From contig CANLDN010000003.1 of NCBI GenBank assembly GCA_947489445.1, forward strand, positions 372,001 through 436,000: 64,000 nt of DNA. The letters are read 5' to 3'. The position numbers were made by a program, and so were the translations under genes. Shown in pieces: positions 28,699-38,470 of the stretch (positions within the stretch are counted from its first letter, which is position 1; each line of letters opens with the position of its first letter). The stretch is from an uncultured Paracoccaceae bacterium. GTDB lineage: Bacteria > Pseudomonadota > Alphaproteobacteria > Rhodobacterales > Rhodobacteraceae. The notes beneath the pieces are model-generated. The model was not told where the DNA came from. It made no database searches and saw only the letters and a list, made by a program, of their open reading frames with translations.

Positions 28699-29442
28699 AT
28701 GAAACTTGCAGGTAAAACCGCCATTGTGACCGGAGCCGGACGTGACATCGGCGCAGCGGTCGCGATCAAACTCGCCTCTGAAGGTGCGGATGTTGCGATC
28801 AACTATTTCTCCAGCGCAAGAGGCGCAGATGAAACCGTCGCGGCCATCAAGGCCGCTGGCGGAAACGCCATTGCGATACAGGGTGACCTCAACAAAAAGG
28901 CGGATGTTGACGCGCTGGTATCAAAGACTGTTGAAAGCTACGGCGGGGTTGATGTTCTAGTGAACAACGCAGGCGGCTTGATCGCGCGCAAGACGATTGC
29001 AGAAATGCCGGTTGAACACTGGGAGGCTGTCATGAGCCTGAACCTGACCAGCACGTTCCTGATGACGCAGGCATGTCTTGCAAAGATGTCCAGTGGCACC
29101 ATCGTCAATCTCGCCAGCCAGGCCGGACGCGACGGCGGTGGACCGGGCGCAGTTGCCTATGCAACGGCCAAAGGCGCCGTGATGACAATGACGCGCGGCT
29201 TGGCCAAGGAATTGGGCCCCGACATTCGCGTCAACGCACTTTGCCCTGGTATGATCGATACCGATTTCCACAATATCCACACCCCCGATGCAGGTCGCCG
29301 CGGATTTGAAGCCAACGCACCACTTAAGCGGCAAGGCCATGTCGATGATGCGGCAAATCTGGTTCTGTTTCTGGCTTGCGATGACAGTGCATTCATCACC
29401 GGGACCAATGTTGATCTTAACGGTGGGATGCTGTTTTCCTAA
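28699..29442 (+). CDS. SDR oxidoreductase, probable DEH/DKI reductase of uronate catabolism
   Basis: 247 residues, classical short-chain dehydrogenase: cofactor motif TGAGRDIGAAVA, NNAGG, catalytic Ser near NLASQAGRD and YATAK (Tyr/Lys), C-terminal DLNGGMLFS. AAGGAAGG precedes the ATG. Next to kdgF and KDG kinase, the expected step is NAD(P)H reduction of 4-deoxy-L-erythro-5-hexoseulose uronate (DEH), or the KduD-type reaction on its isomer, to 2-keto-3-deoxygluconate. The exact substrate cannot be read from the sequence; a hexonate dehydrogenase is the alternative. Confidence 0.72.
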   Translation: MKLAGKTAIVTGAGRDIGAAVAIKLASEGADVAINYFSSARGADETVAAIKAAGGNAIAIQGDLNKKADVDALVSKTVESYGGVDVLVNNAGGLIARKTIAEMPVEHWEAVMSLNLTSTFLMTQACLAKMSSGTIVNLASQAGRDGGGPGAVAYATAKGAVMTMTRGLAKELGPDIRVNALCPGMIDTDFHNIHTPDAGRRGFEANAPLKRQGHVDDAANLVLFLACDDSAFITGTNVDLNGGMLFS

Positions 29443-29459
29443 CGCAAAGGAGCAAACCC

Positions 29460-29771
29460 TTGTCCCAATTCCCGATCGTTTCAACAGGCGAACATGTCAC
29501 GCGGCAGGTGCTGTCCGATCATCCCGCGCTGATGGTTGTCGCCTTTCGGTTTGCTGCTTCCGGGGCCATCGGTGCCTTGCACAGCCATCGGCACATCCAA
29601 GCAACATATGTCGAAAGCGGTCGGTTTCGGTTCACACTTGGTGACGAGGACCAAGAGTTTGGACCCGGCGACAGCTTTGTTATTCCATCAGGCCAGACCC
29701 ACGGCTGTGTGTGCTTGGTTCCAGGAACACTCGTGGACAGCTTTACGCCACGCCGCGAAGATTTTTTGTAG
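29460..29771 (+). CDS. kdgF: KdgF-type cupin, unsaturated uronate linearisation
   Basis: 103 residues, single cupin. TTG 29460 is chosen because AAGGAG lies 8 nt before it and no ATG fits. Metal ligands are H41, H43, Q47 (HSHRHIQATYVESG) and H81 (PSGQTHG). The C-terminal end SFTPRREDFL matches the KdgF hallmark (FTP-x-REDFL). KdgF helps turn 4,5-unsaturated uronates released by alginate and pectin lyases into linear ketonised DEH, feeding the SDR just upstream. Another small cupin function is possible, but the metal set, terminal motif and neighbours agree. Confidence 0.78.
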   Translation: MSQFPIVSTGEHVTRQVLSDHPALMVVAFRFAASGAIGALHSHRHIQATYVESGRFRFTLGDEDQEFGPGDSFVIPSGQTHGCVCLVPGTLVDSFTPRREDFL

Positions 29772-29776
29772 CCGCC

Positions 29777-30694
29777 ATGCATGTGCTAGCGATTGGCGAA
29801 TGCATGGCCGAACTTGCCCCGACAAAGCAGGACGGGGAATTCAAGCTGGGCTTCGCAGGAGACACTTTTAACACCGCGTGGTATCTGGCGCGGACCGCGC
29901 CGGATATCGAGGTCAGTTATCTTACAGCGGTCGGGGACGACGCGATCTCGCAGAAAATGCGGACCTTTATGAAAGGCAGCCGGATCAATGACGCCCACGT
30001 TCAGGTCATTGCGGGAGAAAGCGTTGGTCTTTACCTGATACATCTCAACAATGGTGAGCGCAGCTTTTCGTATTGGCGCAGTAACGCGGCAGCGCGCCGG
30101 CTTGCTGTCGATCCGGTCGCCCTTGAAAGAGCGATGGACGAGGCTGACCTGATCTACTTCTCTGGAATAACATTGGCCATTCTTGATCCAAAATCGCGTG
30201 AAAACCTGTTCAACGCACTGCGACACGCGCGCGCCTCTGGCAAGACCGTTGCCTTCGATACAAACCTCAGACCTCGACTGTGGCCGACCGTAAAGGAGAT
30301 GAAAGCAACGATTATGCAAGCCGCGGTCCTGTCGAACATCGTTTTGCCATCCTACGATGACGAAGCCGCATGGTTTGGGGACAGCAATGCGCGCGCGACG
30401 CGCGATCGCTATGCAAAAATCGGTGTTGCACAGATTGTTGTCAAAGACGGCGCGAAGCCTGTGGTGTATCAGCAGGCAGGTAAACGCGGCGAAGTCATCG
30501 TTGAGCCAGCGACAGATGTCGTTGATACTACCGCCGCAGGGGACAGCTTCAATGCAGGCGTTCTGGCCGGCATCCTCAGGCAAAACGATATCGTCGCCGG
30601 CATCAAACAAGGATGCCGCTTGGCGGGTCAAGTTGTCCGTTTCACTGGTGCGTTGATCCCGGTCGATCTCGATCAAAAGGTGGCAAGGTCATGA
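29777..30694 (+). CDS. kdgK: 2-keto-3-deoxygluconate kinase (PfkB family)
   Basis: 305 residues from ATG 29777. Ribokinase-type fold: N-terminal LAIGECMAELAP, FAGDTFNTAWYLAR (substrate glycine/asparagine loop), FDTNLRPRLW and the C-terminal anion-hole motif DTTAAGDSFNAGVLAG with the catalytic aspartate. These segments are typical of KdgK, which phosphorylates KDG to KDPG for aldol cleavage. It starts 5 nt after kdgF ends, and its stop overlaps the start of the broken uxuA by 4 nt. No KDPG aldolase gene is in the window. Confidence 0.88.
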   Translation: MHVLAIGECMAELAPTKQDGEFKLGFAGDTFNTAWYLARTAPDIEVSYLTAVGDDAISQKMRTFMKGSRINDAHVQVIAGESVGLYLIHLNNGERSFSYWRSNAAARRLAVDPVALERAMDEADLIYFSGITLAILDPKSRENLFNALRHARASGKTVAFDTNLRPRLWPTVKEMKATIMQAAVLSNIVLPSYDDEAAWFGDSNARATRDRYAKIGVAQIVVKDGAKPVVYQQAGKRGEVIVEPATDVVDTTAAGDSFNAGVLAGILRQNDIVAGIKQGCRLAGQVVRFTGALIPVDLDQKVARS

Positions 30695-31794
30695 AGTAGA
30701 CTTGGCGCTGGTTTGGCCCGTCCGCCCCAATTTCTATTGCTGAAATTAGACAAACCGGGGCAATCGGCATCGTATCCGCGTTACATCATGTGCCACCTGG
30801 GCAGATTTGGTCAGTCGGCGACATCAAGATGCGTCAAAAGCAAATTGAACAGCCTGTGGGTGGTCCATCAGGTTTAACTTGGGATGTTGCCGAAAGCTTG
30901 CCGGTTTCGGAAACAATCAAATCGCAAACCGGCCCTTTGAAGCAGCACTTTGCGGCTTACAAAGAAAGACTGCGCAATCTGGCCGCCTGCGGCATTAACA
31001 CCGTCTGCTACAACTTCACGCCTGTGCTGGACTGGACGCGTACTGATCTTAGCTATCCACTGCCGCACGGTGGACACGCAATGCGGTTCGACCTTTTAGA
31101 CTTTGTCGTGTTCGATTGCTTGATCCTCAGTAGGCACGGCGCGCAGCTACACTACTCTGACGAAATCGTTGAGACCGCGCGGGCTCGGTTCACGCAGCTC
31201 AGCGATGCGGAGCGGATGGCTCTGACGAACAACATTACCTTGGGTTTGCCCGGCGCAAGCGCTTATTGGTCGCTTGAGGATGTAAGGCAACATCTAAATG
31301 CCTACTGAAGGATAACGCCTGAAAAGCTCCGATCTCACCTCATTGATTTCTTGTCAGAAGTTGTGCCGACCGCCGAAACCTTAGGCGTCCGGCTTTGTTG
31401 CCACCCCGATGACCCACCCTTTGCGTTGCTTGGCTTGCCGCATGTTATGTCATCGCAAAGTGACTACGCAACAGTTTTGGATACCATCGACAGCCCAGTA
31501 AATGGGGTGACATTCTGTACTGGTTCACTGGGTGCCACTGATGATTTTGATCCTGTGTCCTTCATCGCGGAGCTCGGCCACCGGATCCACTTTGTGCATC
31601 TTCGCAATACTCGCCGCTTTGGACCAAGCGATGGTCAACCTCAGAGTTTCACTGAGTCTGAACACCTCAACGGTGACACTGATATGGTCGCAACAGTTCG
31701 CGCACACATGGCTGAACAACAACAATGGGCTGCCGTGATGAGGATCGACGTCACGATTTGGCAAATGCTGCGGTGCCTCCGAGGTCGGCAGTGA
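30691..31794 (+). pseudogene. uxuA: Mannonate dehydratase with two in-frame stop codons and a degraded 3' end
   Basis: The frame opening at ATG 30691 reads M-K-stop-TWRWFGPSAPISIAEI: a TAG is codon 3. After that, UxuA runs without a break (GIVSALHHVPPGQIWSV, CGINTVCYNFTPVLDWTRT) to a TGA at 31306, codon 206, and then continues in the same frame (LCCHPDDPPFALLGLP, TFCTGSLGA, IHFVHLRNTRRFG, SEHLNGDTDMV). The expected MRPDHGH metal-site region near 31735 looks frameshifted, and the C-terminal end is missing. The intact enzyme dehydrates D-mannonate to KDG. Overlap with kdgK (ATGA) shows it was once the last operon gene. Confidence 0.85.
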
Positions 31795-32010
31795 GCCCAA
31801 TCTATGAATTTGGATTTCTTGCTGCGTGCGCTCGCAGCGCTGTATATGCTGCGTCAGCGCAATCCAGCGCTGCGGAGTTGCCGGGAAACCGGTCGTTCGT
31901 TTAAAGCGAAGCATAGAGATTTGCCCAGCACGAGACTACTCAGAAGCGACCACGCTTACTACCACAGCCTCTATACTGCGTTTCTCACTAACCCACTTGC
32001 GCAGAGCCGC

Positions 32011-33606
32011 CTAAAAGCCAACGGCCTGCCCATCTTTTCTTGGGTCCGACCCGGCGGCATACGCGCCGTTTTCCAATCTTGCGATCAGTTGCGCGCCACC
32101 AAAGCCAAAAGCGTTGTCGGGCGCTTCAAGATCGACCAAATGCCCCATTTCTATAAGCTTTTGCAACGTGGCCTCCGGTAAGCTGGTTTCGCATGCCAGC
32201 CCAAGGCCACCGGTTGTACGCCACCGCGGCGCGTCAACGGCCATTTGCACGTCCTGATCCCAAAGTTGCGTCCGCAAGGTCATTTGCAAATGCCCTTGTG
32301 CCTGCATGGGGCCACCCATCACACCAAAACTCATCAGCGGTTGTCCATTCCGCGTAAGGAAGGCAGGAATGATCGTATGGAATGGGCGTTTGCCGGGCGC
32401 GACAACGTTTTGGCTATGCGGATCGAGTGAGAAGCCTGCACCGCGGTTTTGCAAGCTGATGCCCGTCCCCGGCACAACGACGCCCGATCCGAAACCGTCA
32501 TAGTTGGATTGGATGAAGGACACCATCATGCCAGACGCATCGGCAGCCGTCAGATAGACCGTCCCACGTGACGCAGGCGCACCAGTCGCGAAATCAGTCG
32601 CCCGATCCAGTTTAATGAGCTTGGCGCGCTTGCGCAGATAATCCGGATCCAGCATGTCCTCGGGTGTAACACGGGTCATGTGATCAAGGTCACCGACGTA
32701 GGCTTCGGTATCTTTCAATGCCAATTTCATTGCTTCGATTTGCAGATGCATGGCGAGCGGATCATCCGCGTCCAGATCGCGGATCGGCGTGTGATCCAGC
32801 ATGCCTAGTGCCATCAGCCCCGCGATCCCCTGTCCGTTGGGGGGTATTTCGCAGAGCGTGACATCATCGAAGTCTTTTTGGATTGTGCCGCACCAATCTG
32901 CCTGATGCGCCACAAGATCAGATACCCGCAGTGCAGCATCATGACGTTTTGCAAACGCCTCTATCTTCTCGGCCAGCGCGCCTTCGTAAAAAGCCTTTCC
33001 GCGGCTTTCTGCGATCATTTGAAGCGAGCGGGCCATATCCGGACTGCGAAATATCTCGCCTGCGGCAGGGGCACGGCCGTCTGGCAAAAATGCCTCTGCA
33101 AATCCTGGTTGATCCCCGAGCCGCGCACCTGCCAACGCCCAGCGTTTGGCGATCATAGGCGATACTGGGAATCCATTTTCTGCATACGCGATTGCAGGTT
33201 CAAAAAGGGTCTCAAATGGCAATTTGCCGAAGCGTTCTGATAACGTCACCCACCCTGAAACGGCACCGGGCACCGTGACACTATCCCATCCCAACATCGG
33301 GACTTCATCGCGCCCTGCGAAATATTCGGGTGACCAGCCTTCAGGGGCCCGACCCGAAGCGTTGAGCCCATGCAGCTCAATACCATCCCACAGGATACAA
33401 AACGCGTCGGACCCAAGGCCGTTTCCCGTCGGCTCGACCAGTGGAAGCGTGATAGCGGCGGCCAGAGCCGCATCTACCGCGTTTCCGCCACGCGCCAGCA
33501 TTGAAAGACCGGCTTGTGCGGCAAGGGGCTGGCTGGTGCTGACGATGTTGCGGGCAACAAGGGCTGAGCGCCGGGAGGGATAGTGATGATGCGCGCGCAA
33601 ATCCAT
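32011..33606 (-). CDS. Gamma-glutamyltransferase family protein
   Basis: 531 residues, full length for the family, no signal peptide visible, so probably cytoplasmic. It is an autoprocessed Ntn hydrolase: N-terminal segment ARGGNAVDAALAAAITLPLVEPTGNG, then the small-subunit start RGTVYLTAADASGMMVSFIQSNYDG, with Thr349 the likely nucleophile. GPMQAQGHLQM and ACETSLPEATLQKL complete the C-terminal half. It releases or transfers gamma-glutamyl groups, for example from glutathione-like compounds. It is followed upstream by the DUF1028 gene (11 nt) and faces a peptide ABC operon, so the natural substrate may come through that transporter. Confidence 0.85.
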   Translation of the reverse strand: MDLRAHHHYPSRRSALVARNIVSTSQPLAAQAGLSMLARGGNAVDAALAAAITLPLVEPTGNGLGSDAFCILWDGIELHGLNASGRAPEGWSPEYFAGRDEVPMLGWDSVTVPGAVSGWVTLSERFGKLPFETLFEPAIAYAENGFPVSPMIAKRWALAGARLGDQPGFAEAFLPDGRAPAAGEIFRSPDMARSLQMIAESRGKAFYEGALAEKIEAFAKRHDAALRVSDLVAHQADWCGTIQKDFDDVTLCEIPPNGQGIAGLMALGMLDHTPIRDLDADDPLAMHLQIEAMKLALKDTEAYVGDLDHMTRVTPEDMLDPDYLRKRAKLIKLDRATDFATGAPASRGTVYLTAADASGMMVSFIQSNYDGFGSGVVVPGTGISLQNRGAGFSLDPHSQNVVAPGKRPFHTIIPAFLTRNGQPLMSFGVMGGPMQAQGHLQMTLRTQLWDQDVQMAVDAPRWRTTGGLGLACETSLPEATLQKLIEMGHLVDLEAPDNAFGFGGAQLIARLENGAYAAGSDPRKDGQAVGF

Positions 33607-33617
33607 GGTATGTCCTT

Positions 33618-34373
33618 CTATGATGAAGCAAGAGGTGTTGCGTAGGATCGTGACGTGATACCGTTTTCAGCCATCTCGCGTTCTTTGTCGGCAATTGCCG
33701 CATCTAGCGGTCCGCGATCCAGCACACCAGAAACGTTTTCGCGTGTCGGCATGGCGGTGCGGAATATGGCATAACGTTCTTCGGATACTGCGATCAGCCG
33801 CCGCAGTTCGGCCAATGGATCCGCATGGTCGTCGACGCGCAGGTCAATGGCCGGATAGGGCTGGCCTTCATGTACAATGATTGCTGCTGCCTGACGCCCA
33901 CGCTTGTCGCCGCCCGCCTGCTCGCCTGCTTCCATCGCGGACATCATGCGCGGGACCAACGGGCTTTCGGCATTATCCAAGAAAGACTGCATCATGGCGT
34001 CGATCACTTCCGGACCGGCTAGCATGTTGCCGGCGCATGACACATTTTCTGCCCGGCTGTGACCGGCCCAAGGCACACAAGCGGATCCAGTATGCTGCGC
34101 GATTTGCCCGTCCGGTGCAATCATATGTGCCTGCCGGTTCGCCTGTCCTTTGTCCTGTGCGACGAGATCGGCAAGAATTATGTCAGGCGCGTCACCCACG
34201 TTCAGCCGATCAAGTCCGTCCAGCCCCCAAAGTGGATTGATGAATGCCTGAGTGGCAAAAGCCGCTGAATCAGAGATGTATGGCACTATTGCCCCACAGG
34301 CGAAAAACCGACTCGCCACTGCGATCCCGATCGCACCAGTTTTTGTATCTTTTGCAACAATCGAAAACGTCAT
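33618..34373 (-). CDS. DUF1028 family protein (Ntn-hydrolase-like)
   Basis: 251 residues beginning MTFSIVAKDTKTGAIGIAVASRF, the diagnostic start of DUF1028, with FATQAFINPLWG and SRAENVSCAGNMLAGPEVIDAM further in. The fold is related to Ntn hydrolases, and members are often found with peptide transporters and gamma-glutamyltransferase-like genes, as here. The catalysed reaction is not known. It is first in the leftward pair with the Ggt gene and divergent from the ABC operon. Confidence 0.82.
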   Translation of the reverse strand: MTFSIVAKDTKTGAIGIAVASRFFACGAIVPYISDSAAFATQAFINPLWGLDGLDRLNVGDAPDIILADLVAQDKGQANRQAHMIAPDGQIAQHTGSACVPWAGHSRAENVSCAGNMLAGPEVIDAMMQSFLDNAESPLVPRMMSAMEAGEQAGGDKRGRQAAAIIVHEGQPYPAIDLRVDDHADPLAELRRLIAVSEERYAIFRTAMPTRENVSGVLDRGPLDAAIADKEREMAENGITSRSYATPLASS

Positions 34374-34519
34374 CGTCGCGTCCCTTCGCTGTGGTCCCTA
34401 TTTCAGAGCGGTAAGCCATATGCGTTGTCCGTTCGCCCTGCTGGTCGCAATGGCCCGCATCAGTATTAGCGCGAACAAAGCAAAATTTGCCTATTTTTTA
34501 AGCAGCAATGCCTGCTATC

Positions 34520-34544
34520 GCGAACCAAAACATAATTGGTTCGC
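34520..34544. promoter_or_regulatory. Perfect 9-7-9 inverted repeat, candidate operator
   Basis: GCGAACCAA - 7 nt - TTGGTTCGC, a flawless 25-bp dyad, between the DUF1028 start (34373) and the ABC operon start (34647). A degenerate half copy GCGAACAAA begins at 34471. It is the best candidate binding site for the FadR-like regulator encoded at 40337. Confidence 0.6.
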
Positions 34545-34646
34545 AATCTCAAGCGAAAGACGCTAGCATTTAATGAAACCTGATGACGAAAGATTCTGAG
34601 CCGCAGACATCAAACATAGCAGACTGAGGGGACGCATCTGTAAGAT

Positions 34647-35618
34647 ATGACGCTTTTAGAGACACAAAATCTGACCGTTTCCTTGGTCCAAGATGGAGCA
34701 GAAACACCGCTGGTACGTGATGTGTCGTTCAGTGTCGAAAGCGGCGAGACTCTGGCTATCGTCGGCGAAAGTGGATCAGGCAAATCTGTGTCGTCACTTG
34801 CGATTATGGGGCTTTTGGCCAAAGCGCTGCAAATTCAATCCGGGCGCATCATGTTTGACGGGCGCGATCTGCGCACCCTCGATCAAGAAGCCCTGCGCCA
34901 ATTGCGCGGTCGCGACATGTCGATGGTGTTTCAAGAGCCCATGACCTCGCTGAATCCGGTGCGGAGTATCGGGTCGCAGATCGTCGAAAGCATCGAGGAA
35001 AACCTTGGCCTTTCTGGTTCAGCCGCGCGCGCACGTGCGATCGACCTGCTGAAAGAGGTTGGCGTCGCGGATGCAGAGCGCCGGATGAAGCAGTATCCGC
35101 ATCATTTTTCCGGAGGTATGCGGCAGCGGGTCATGATCGCGATTGCTTTGGCAGCCGAACCCAAGTTGATCATCGCTGATGAACCCACGACCGCGCTTGA
35201 CGTAACTATTCAGGCGCAGATCCTCGACCTGATGGCGCGTATCTGCAAGGACCACGGTACGGCACTAATTCTGATTACGCACAACCTTGGTATCGTGGCG
35301 CGCTATGCGCAGAGGGTTAATGTGATGTACGGGGGTCGGATCGTTGAATCGGGCGACGCGCGCGCGATCTATAACTCCCCGCGCCACCCCTACAGTGAAG
35401 GGTTGTTACGATCGGTCCCGCGCCTAGATCAGGACCGCAGTATTCCACTGAAGCCCATCCAAGGCAGCCCAGCTGATCCGTTCACATCGATATCCGGATG
35501 CCGGTTTCATCCTCGCTGTCCTTACGCGAAAGACATTTGCGTAGCGGAAGTGCCGCTATTCACAGCGGGCATCGCTTGCCATTTCCCGCTGACCACCGAC
35601 GTTAACGAGGCCGTGTGA
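34647..35618 (+). CDS. Peptide-type ABC transporter ATP-binding protein (DppD/OppD-like)
   Basis: 323 residues: Walker A GESGSGKSVSSLA, signature FSGGMRQRVMIAIAL, Walker B LIIADEPTTALDVT and the C-terminal oligopeptide-ATPase zone with four cysteines characteristic of Fe-S-binding DppD types (CRFHPRCPYAKDIC). It is the first gene of the five-gene transporter and overlaps the second ATPase by 4 nt. Confidence 0.9.
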   Translation: MTLLETQNLTVSLVQDGAETPLVRDVSFSVESGETLAIVGESGSGKSVSSLAIMGLLAKALQIQSGRIMFDGRDLRTLDQEALRQLRGRDMSMVFQEPMTSLNPVRSIGSQIVESIEENLGLSGSAARARAIDLLKEVGVADAERRMKQYPHHFSGGMRQRVMIAIALAAEPKLIIADEPTTALDVTIQAQILDLMARICKDHGTALILITHNLGIVARYAQRVNVMYGGRIVESGDARAIYNSPRHPYSEGLLRSVPRLDQDRSIPLKPIQGSPADPFTSISGCRFHPRCPYAKDICVAEVPLFTAGIACHFPLTTDVNEAV

Positions 35619-36631
35619 TGACAGCTCTTTTGCATATCGATGACGTTTCGGTTCACTTTCCGGTGCGCAAGGGCCTGTTACAAAAACAAGTTGGCGAAGT
35701 GCGGGCGGTTGAGGGGGTGACGTTGTCACTTAAACGGGGCGAAGCCTTTGGACTGGTTGGAGAATCCGGCTGTGGAAAGACCACGCTTGCACGTGCTGTC
35801 CTGCGCTTGGTCGATCCAACGTCGGGGGCAATCTGGTTTGAAGGCACGAATATTAGCGGCCTTAAGGGTAAGGCGCTTGCCCCGTACCGCAGGAAAATCG
35901 CGGCGATATTCCAAGATCCGTTTTCATCCCTTAATCCACGTATGACGTCCGGCCAGATATTGTCCGAGGTCCTGCATGTCCATGCATATGACGGCAGTAT
36001 TTCGGATCGTGTGGCCGAGCTTTTGTCAATCTGCGGATTGGCCCCGCGCTTTGCCGATCTTTATCCGCACGAGATGTCGGGCGGGCAACGCCAGCGGGTT
36101 GGGATTGCGCGTGCTCTGGCATTAGATCCCGAACTGATCGTATGCGACGAAGCTGTCAGCGCGCTGGACGTGTCTATTCAGGCCCAGATCATCAATCTTT
36201 TGGAAGAATTGCGGGTTAAATTCGGACTGACCTACCTGTTCATCGGGCATGATTTATCAGTGGTGCGCCACCTGTGTGACCGGCTGGCCGTGATGTATTT
36301 GGGACGGATTATGGAAACCGGCACGTCCGAGGAAATCTTCTCATCGCCGCGCCATCCTTACACGCAAGCGCTGATAGATGCCGTGCCGGCCCCCGATCCG
36401 GATGGGGAAGACGCGCGTGATCACGTCAGCCTTGCCGGTGAGATACCAAGCCCGCTTGATCCGCCGTCAGGATGCGTGTTCCACACGCGCTGCCCGATAG
36501 CGTTTCCGAAATGCGCCACCGATGCCCCCGCGCTGCAAGCGCTTGGCGGACATCATGCAGCGTCCTGTTTTGCGATCGACCAGAATAAGAAAACGACGGA
36601 CCCCAAGGTCCGCGATGTGCAACCACAATAA
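35615..36631 (+). CDS. Peptide-type ABC transporter ATP-binding protein (DppF/OppF-like)
   Basis: 338 residues. Walker [15 protein letters not shown], signature [15 protein letters not shown], Walker [16 protein letters not shown] and the C-terminal [17 protein letters not shown] segment. It forms the second nucleotide-binding subunit with the preceding gene. The substrate is set by the binding protein downstream. Confidence 0.9.
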   Translation: MMTALLHIDDVSVHFPVRKGLLQKQVGEVRAVEGVTLSLKRGEAFGLVGESGCGKTTLARAVLRLVDPTSGAIWFEGTNISGLKGKALAPYRRKIAAIFQDPFSSLNPRMTSGQILSEVLHVHAYDGSISDRVAELLSICGLAPRFADLYPHEMSGGQRQRVGIARALALDPELIVCDEAVSALDVSIQAQIINLLEELRVKFGLTYLFIGHDLSVVRHLCDRLAVMYLGRIMETGTSEEIFSSPRHPYTQALIDAVPAPDPDGEDARDHVSLAGEIPSPLDPPSGCVFHTRCPIAFPKCATDAPALQALGGHHAASCFAIDQNKKTTDPKVRDVQPQ

Positions 36632-36654
36632 ATTTTTCTATGGGGAGACTAACA

Positions 36655-38427
36655 ATGAAAGACGATGATCTGATTAAGGCCACTAAGGCTGAAATGCGCG
36701 ACGCACATGATTTCGATCCGCGCGATCCGTTGTTCGGTTTAAGCCGGGCCGACATGAGCGGGCCAAAGTTATCCCGCCGCGCCACCTTGCGCCTTTTGGC
36801 GGCGGCAGGTGGGTTGACGATGGCGCAGGTCTTGCCAGGTCTGCGCCCAACGGCGGCAATGGCGGACGGTCATGGGGGTGGTGAATTGCGGTGCGCCTGG
36901 GCTGGCGTGGCCGAGATTGTGACGCTTGATCCGGCTCGGATCAATCAGGTGCTCCAATTCCAGATTGCATCGAATGTGATGTCGGGCCTCATGCATATCA
37001 ACAATGAGCTGGTGGCTGAAGGCGATCTGGCTGAAAACTGGGACATCTCGGAAGACGGGTTGATTTACACAGTCAAACTGCGCGAAGGCGTCACGTTCCA
37101 TAATGGGGATGCTTTCAACGCCGACGATGTGCTTTATACCTTCGAACGCTCAAGTGACCCCGAAAAATCCATCCACAGCCGTGTCATTGCTAACGTCGCC
37201 AGCCTTGAAAAGCTGAACGACTTTGAGGTTCAGTTCACACTTGCCAAGCCGCAAGCCTCGTTCCTGACCAAAGCGTTGGAGCGTGCCTCGGGTCGTGCCA
37301 TGACCATTGTATCCCGCGGTGCTATCGAGGAAATGGGTCTGTCGCAATACGGTTTGACTCCAGTGGGCACGGGACCGTTCCGCATTACCGAACACCAGTT
37401 GGGCGGATCGGTCGTGATGGAGAAATTTGCGAATTACTTCGATCCCGAGCGTCCGAAACTTGATAGAGTCACCATAATACCCGTAGATGGGACAGAGCCG
37501 TTGGCCGCCGCATTGGAAGCAGGCGATATCGACTATATCGGCGGTAACCCGGTGCCTAGCGAACTGCTTGACCGGTTCAAGGCGAACGCTGATTTGACGG
37601 TTGATATCAAACCGGGACCCGGGTTCCAGTCGATCTGGATCAACCCGTGGCACGAAGCCATGCGGGTCGAGGATTTCAACAAGCCGCTGGAAGAACTGAA
37701 GGCCGAAAACGGGTTCAAGGTCCGGCTTGCGCTGGCCAAAGCACTTGACCGTGACCTGTTCGTCCAGCAGGCGATGTTCGGCAACGGTATTCCGGCCTAT
37801 GGGTCGATCAATGCGGCGATGGGTTTCTATTATGACGAGAGCCTTGCTGACACGTCCGAGCAGGCATTCGATCCCGAAGGCGCGCAACAATTGCTGGCCG
37901 ACGCGGGCTATCCCGGCGGTGAAGGTTTCCCGACCCTCAAGCTGCAAACCACACCCAATACCCGACGCGCGGGCCTTGTCGTGGCCAATATCTACAAGCA
38001 GGTTCTGGGCATCAACGTAGAGGTTGATCCGCAGGAATTCTCGGTTGGGATCGAGCAATTCAACAAGATGGACTTTGATTTGCGTCTTGGTGGATCCGGC
38101 GGCGATTACGACCCAGACGATGGTCTGGTGGACTGGATGCAGACCAGTTCGAAATTCAACGGGCCGGATCGTGACAAGGATCAGTATTCCTTCGGCTTCT
38201 GGAGCGAGGCTGAGTCCGATGCCCTGGTGGACGAACAGGCCGCCACCGCTGATCCCGAGGCGCGCCGTGACTTGGTAATGAGAGCTAACCGGATCACGTC
38301 AGATAAGGTCTGCTGCGGCTTCCTGTTCCATCCGGTTGATGCGCTAGTGCATTCGAACCGGGTCACGGTGCCATCCGAAAGCCGAATACCTGGCCTGCAT
38401 GATTTTGACCGCGTCACCCTGTCGTGA
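36655..38427 (+). CDS. Solute-binding protein of the peptide/dipeptide family, Tat-type leader
   Basis: 590 residues from ATG 36655 (GGGGAG 7 nt upstream). The leader is long: about 45 charged residues precede LSRRATLRLLAAAGG, a twin-arginine motif followed by a hydrophobic stretch and an Ala-type cleavage site, so export is probably by Tat. Mature sequence is SBP family 5 (LAENWDISEDGLIYTVKLREGVTFHNGDAF, shown by pieces LAENWDIS and VKLREGVTFHNGD). It lacks a lipoprotein cysteine. The ligand is unknown; peptide, glutathione or an amide would fit the neighbours. Confidence 0.85.
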   Translation: MKDDDLIKATKAEMRDAHDFDPRDPLFGLSRADMSGPKLSRRATLRLLAAAGGLTMAQVLPGLRPTAAMADGHGGGELRCAWAGVAEIVTLDPARINQVLQFQIASNVMSGLMHINNELVAEGDLAENWDISEDGLIYTVKLREGVTFHNGDAFNADDVLYTFERSSDPEKSIHSRVIANVASLEKLNDFEVQFTLAKPQASFLTKALERASGRAMTIVSRGAIEEMGLSQYGLTPVGTGPFRITEHQLGGSVVMEKFANYFDPERPKLDRVTIIPVDGTEPLAAALEAGDIDYIGGNPVPSELLDRFKANADLTVDIKPGPGFQSIWINPWHEAMRVEDFNKPLEELKAENGFKVRLALAKALDRDLFVQQAMFGNGIPAYGSINAAMGFYYDESLADTSEQAFDPEGAQQLLADAGYPGGEGFPTLKLQTTPNTRRAGLVVANIYKQVLGINVEVDPQEFSVGIEQFNKMDFDLRLGGSGGDYDPDDGLVDWMQTSSKFNGPDRDKDQYSFGFWSEAESDALVDEQAATADPEARRDLVMRANRITSDKVCCGFLFHPVDALVHSNRVTVPSESRIPGLHDFDRVTLS

Positions 38428-38470
38428 TTGAACATGAAAGGGGCGGGCCTTTGTGCCCGCTCGCACACCC

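Noticed and set aside
31804..32181. ORF (125 codons) after the uxuA remnant
   Set aside because: Second half is antisense to the Ggt gene, no ribosome-binding site, and no recognisable family.
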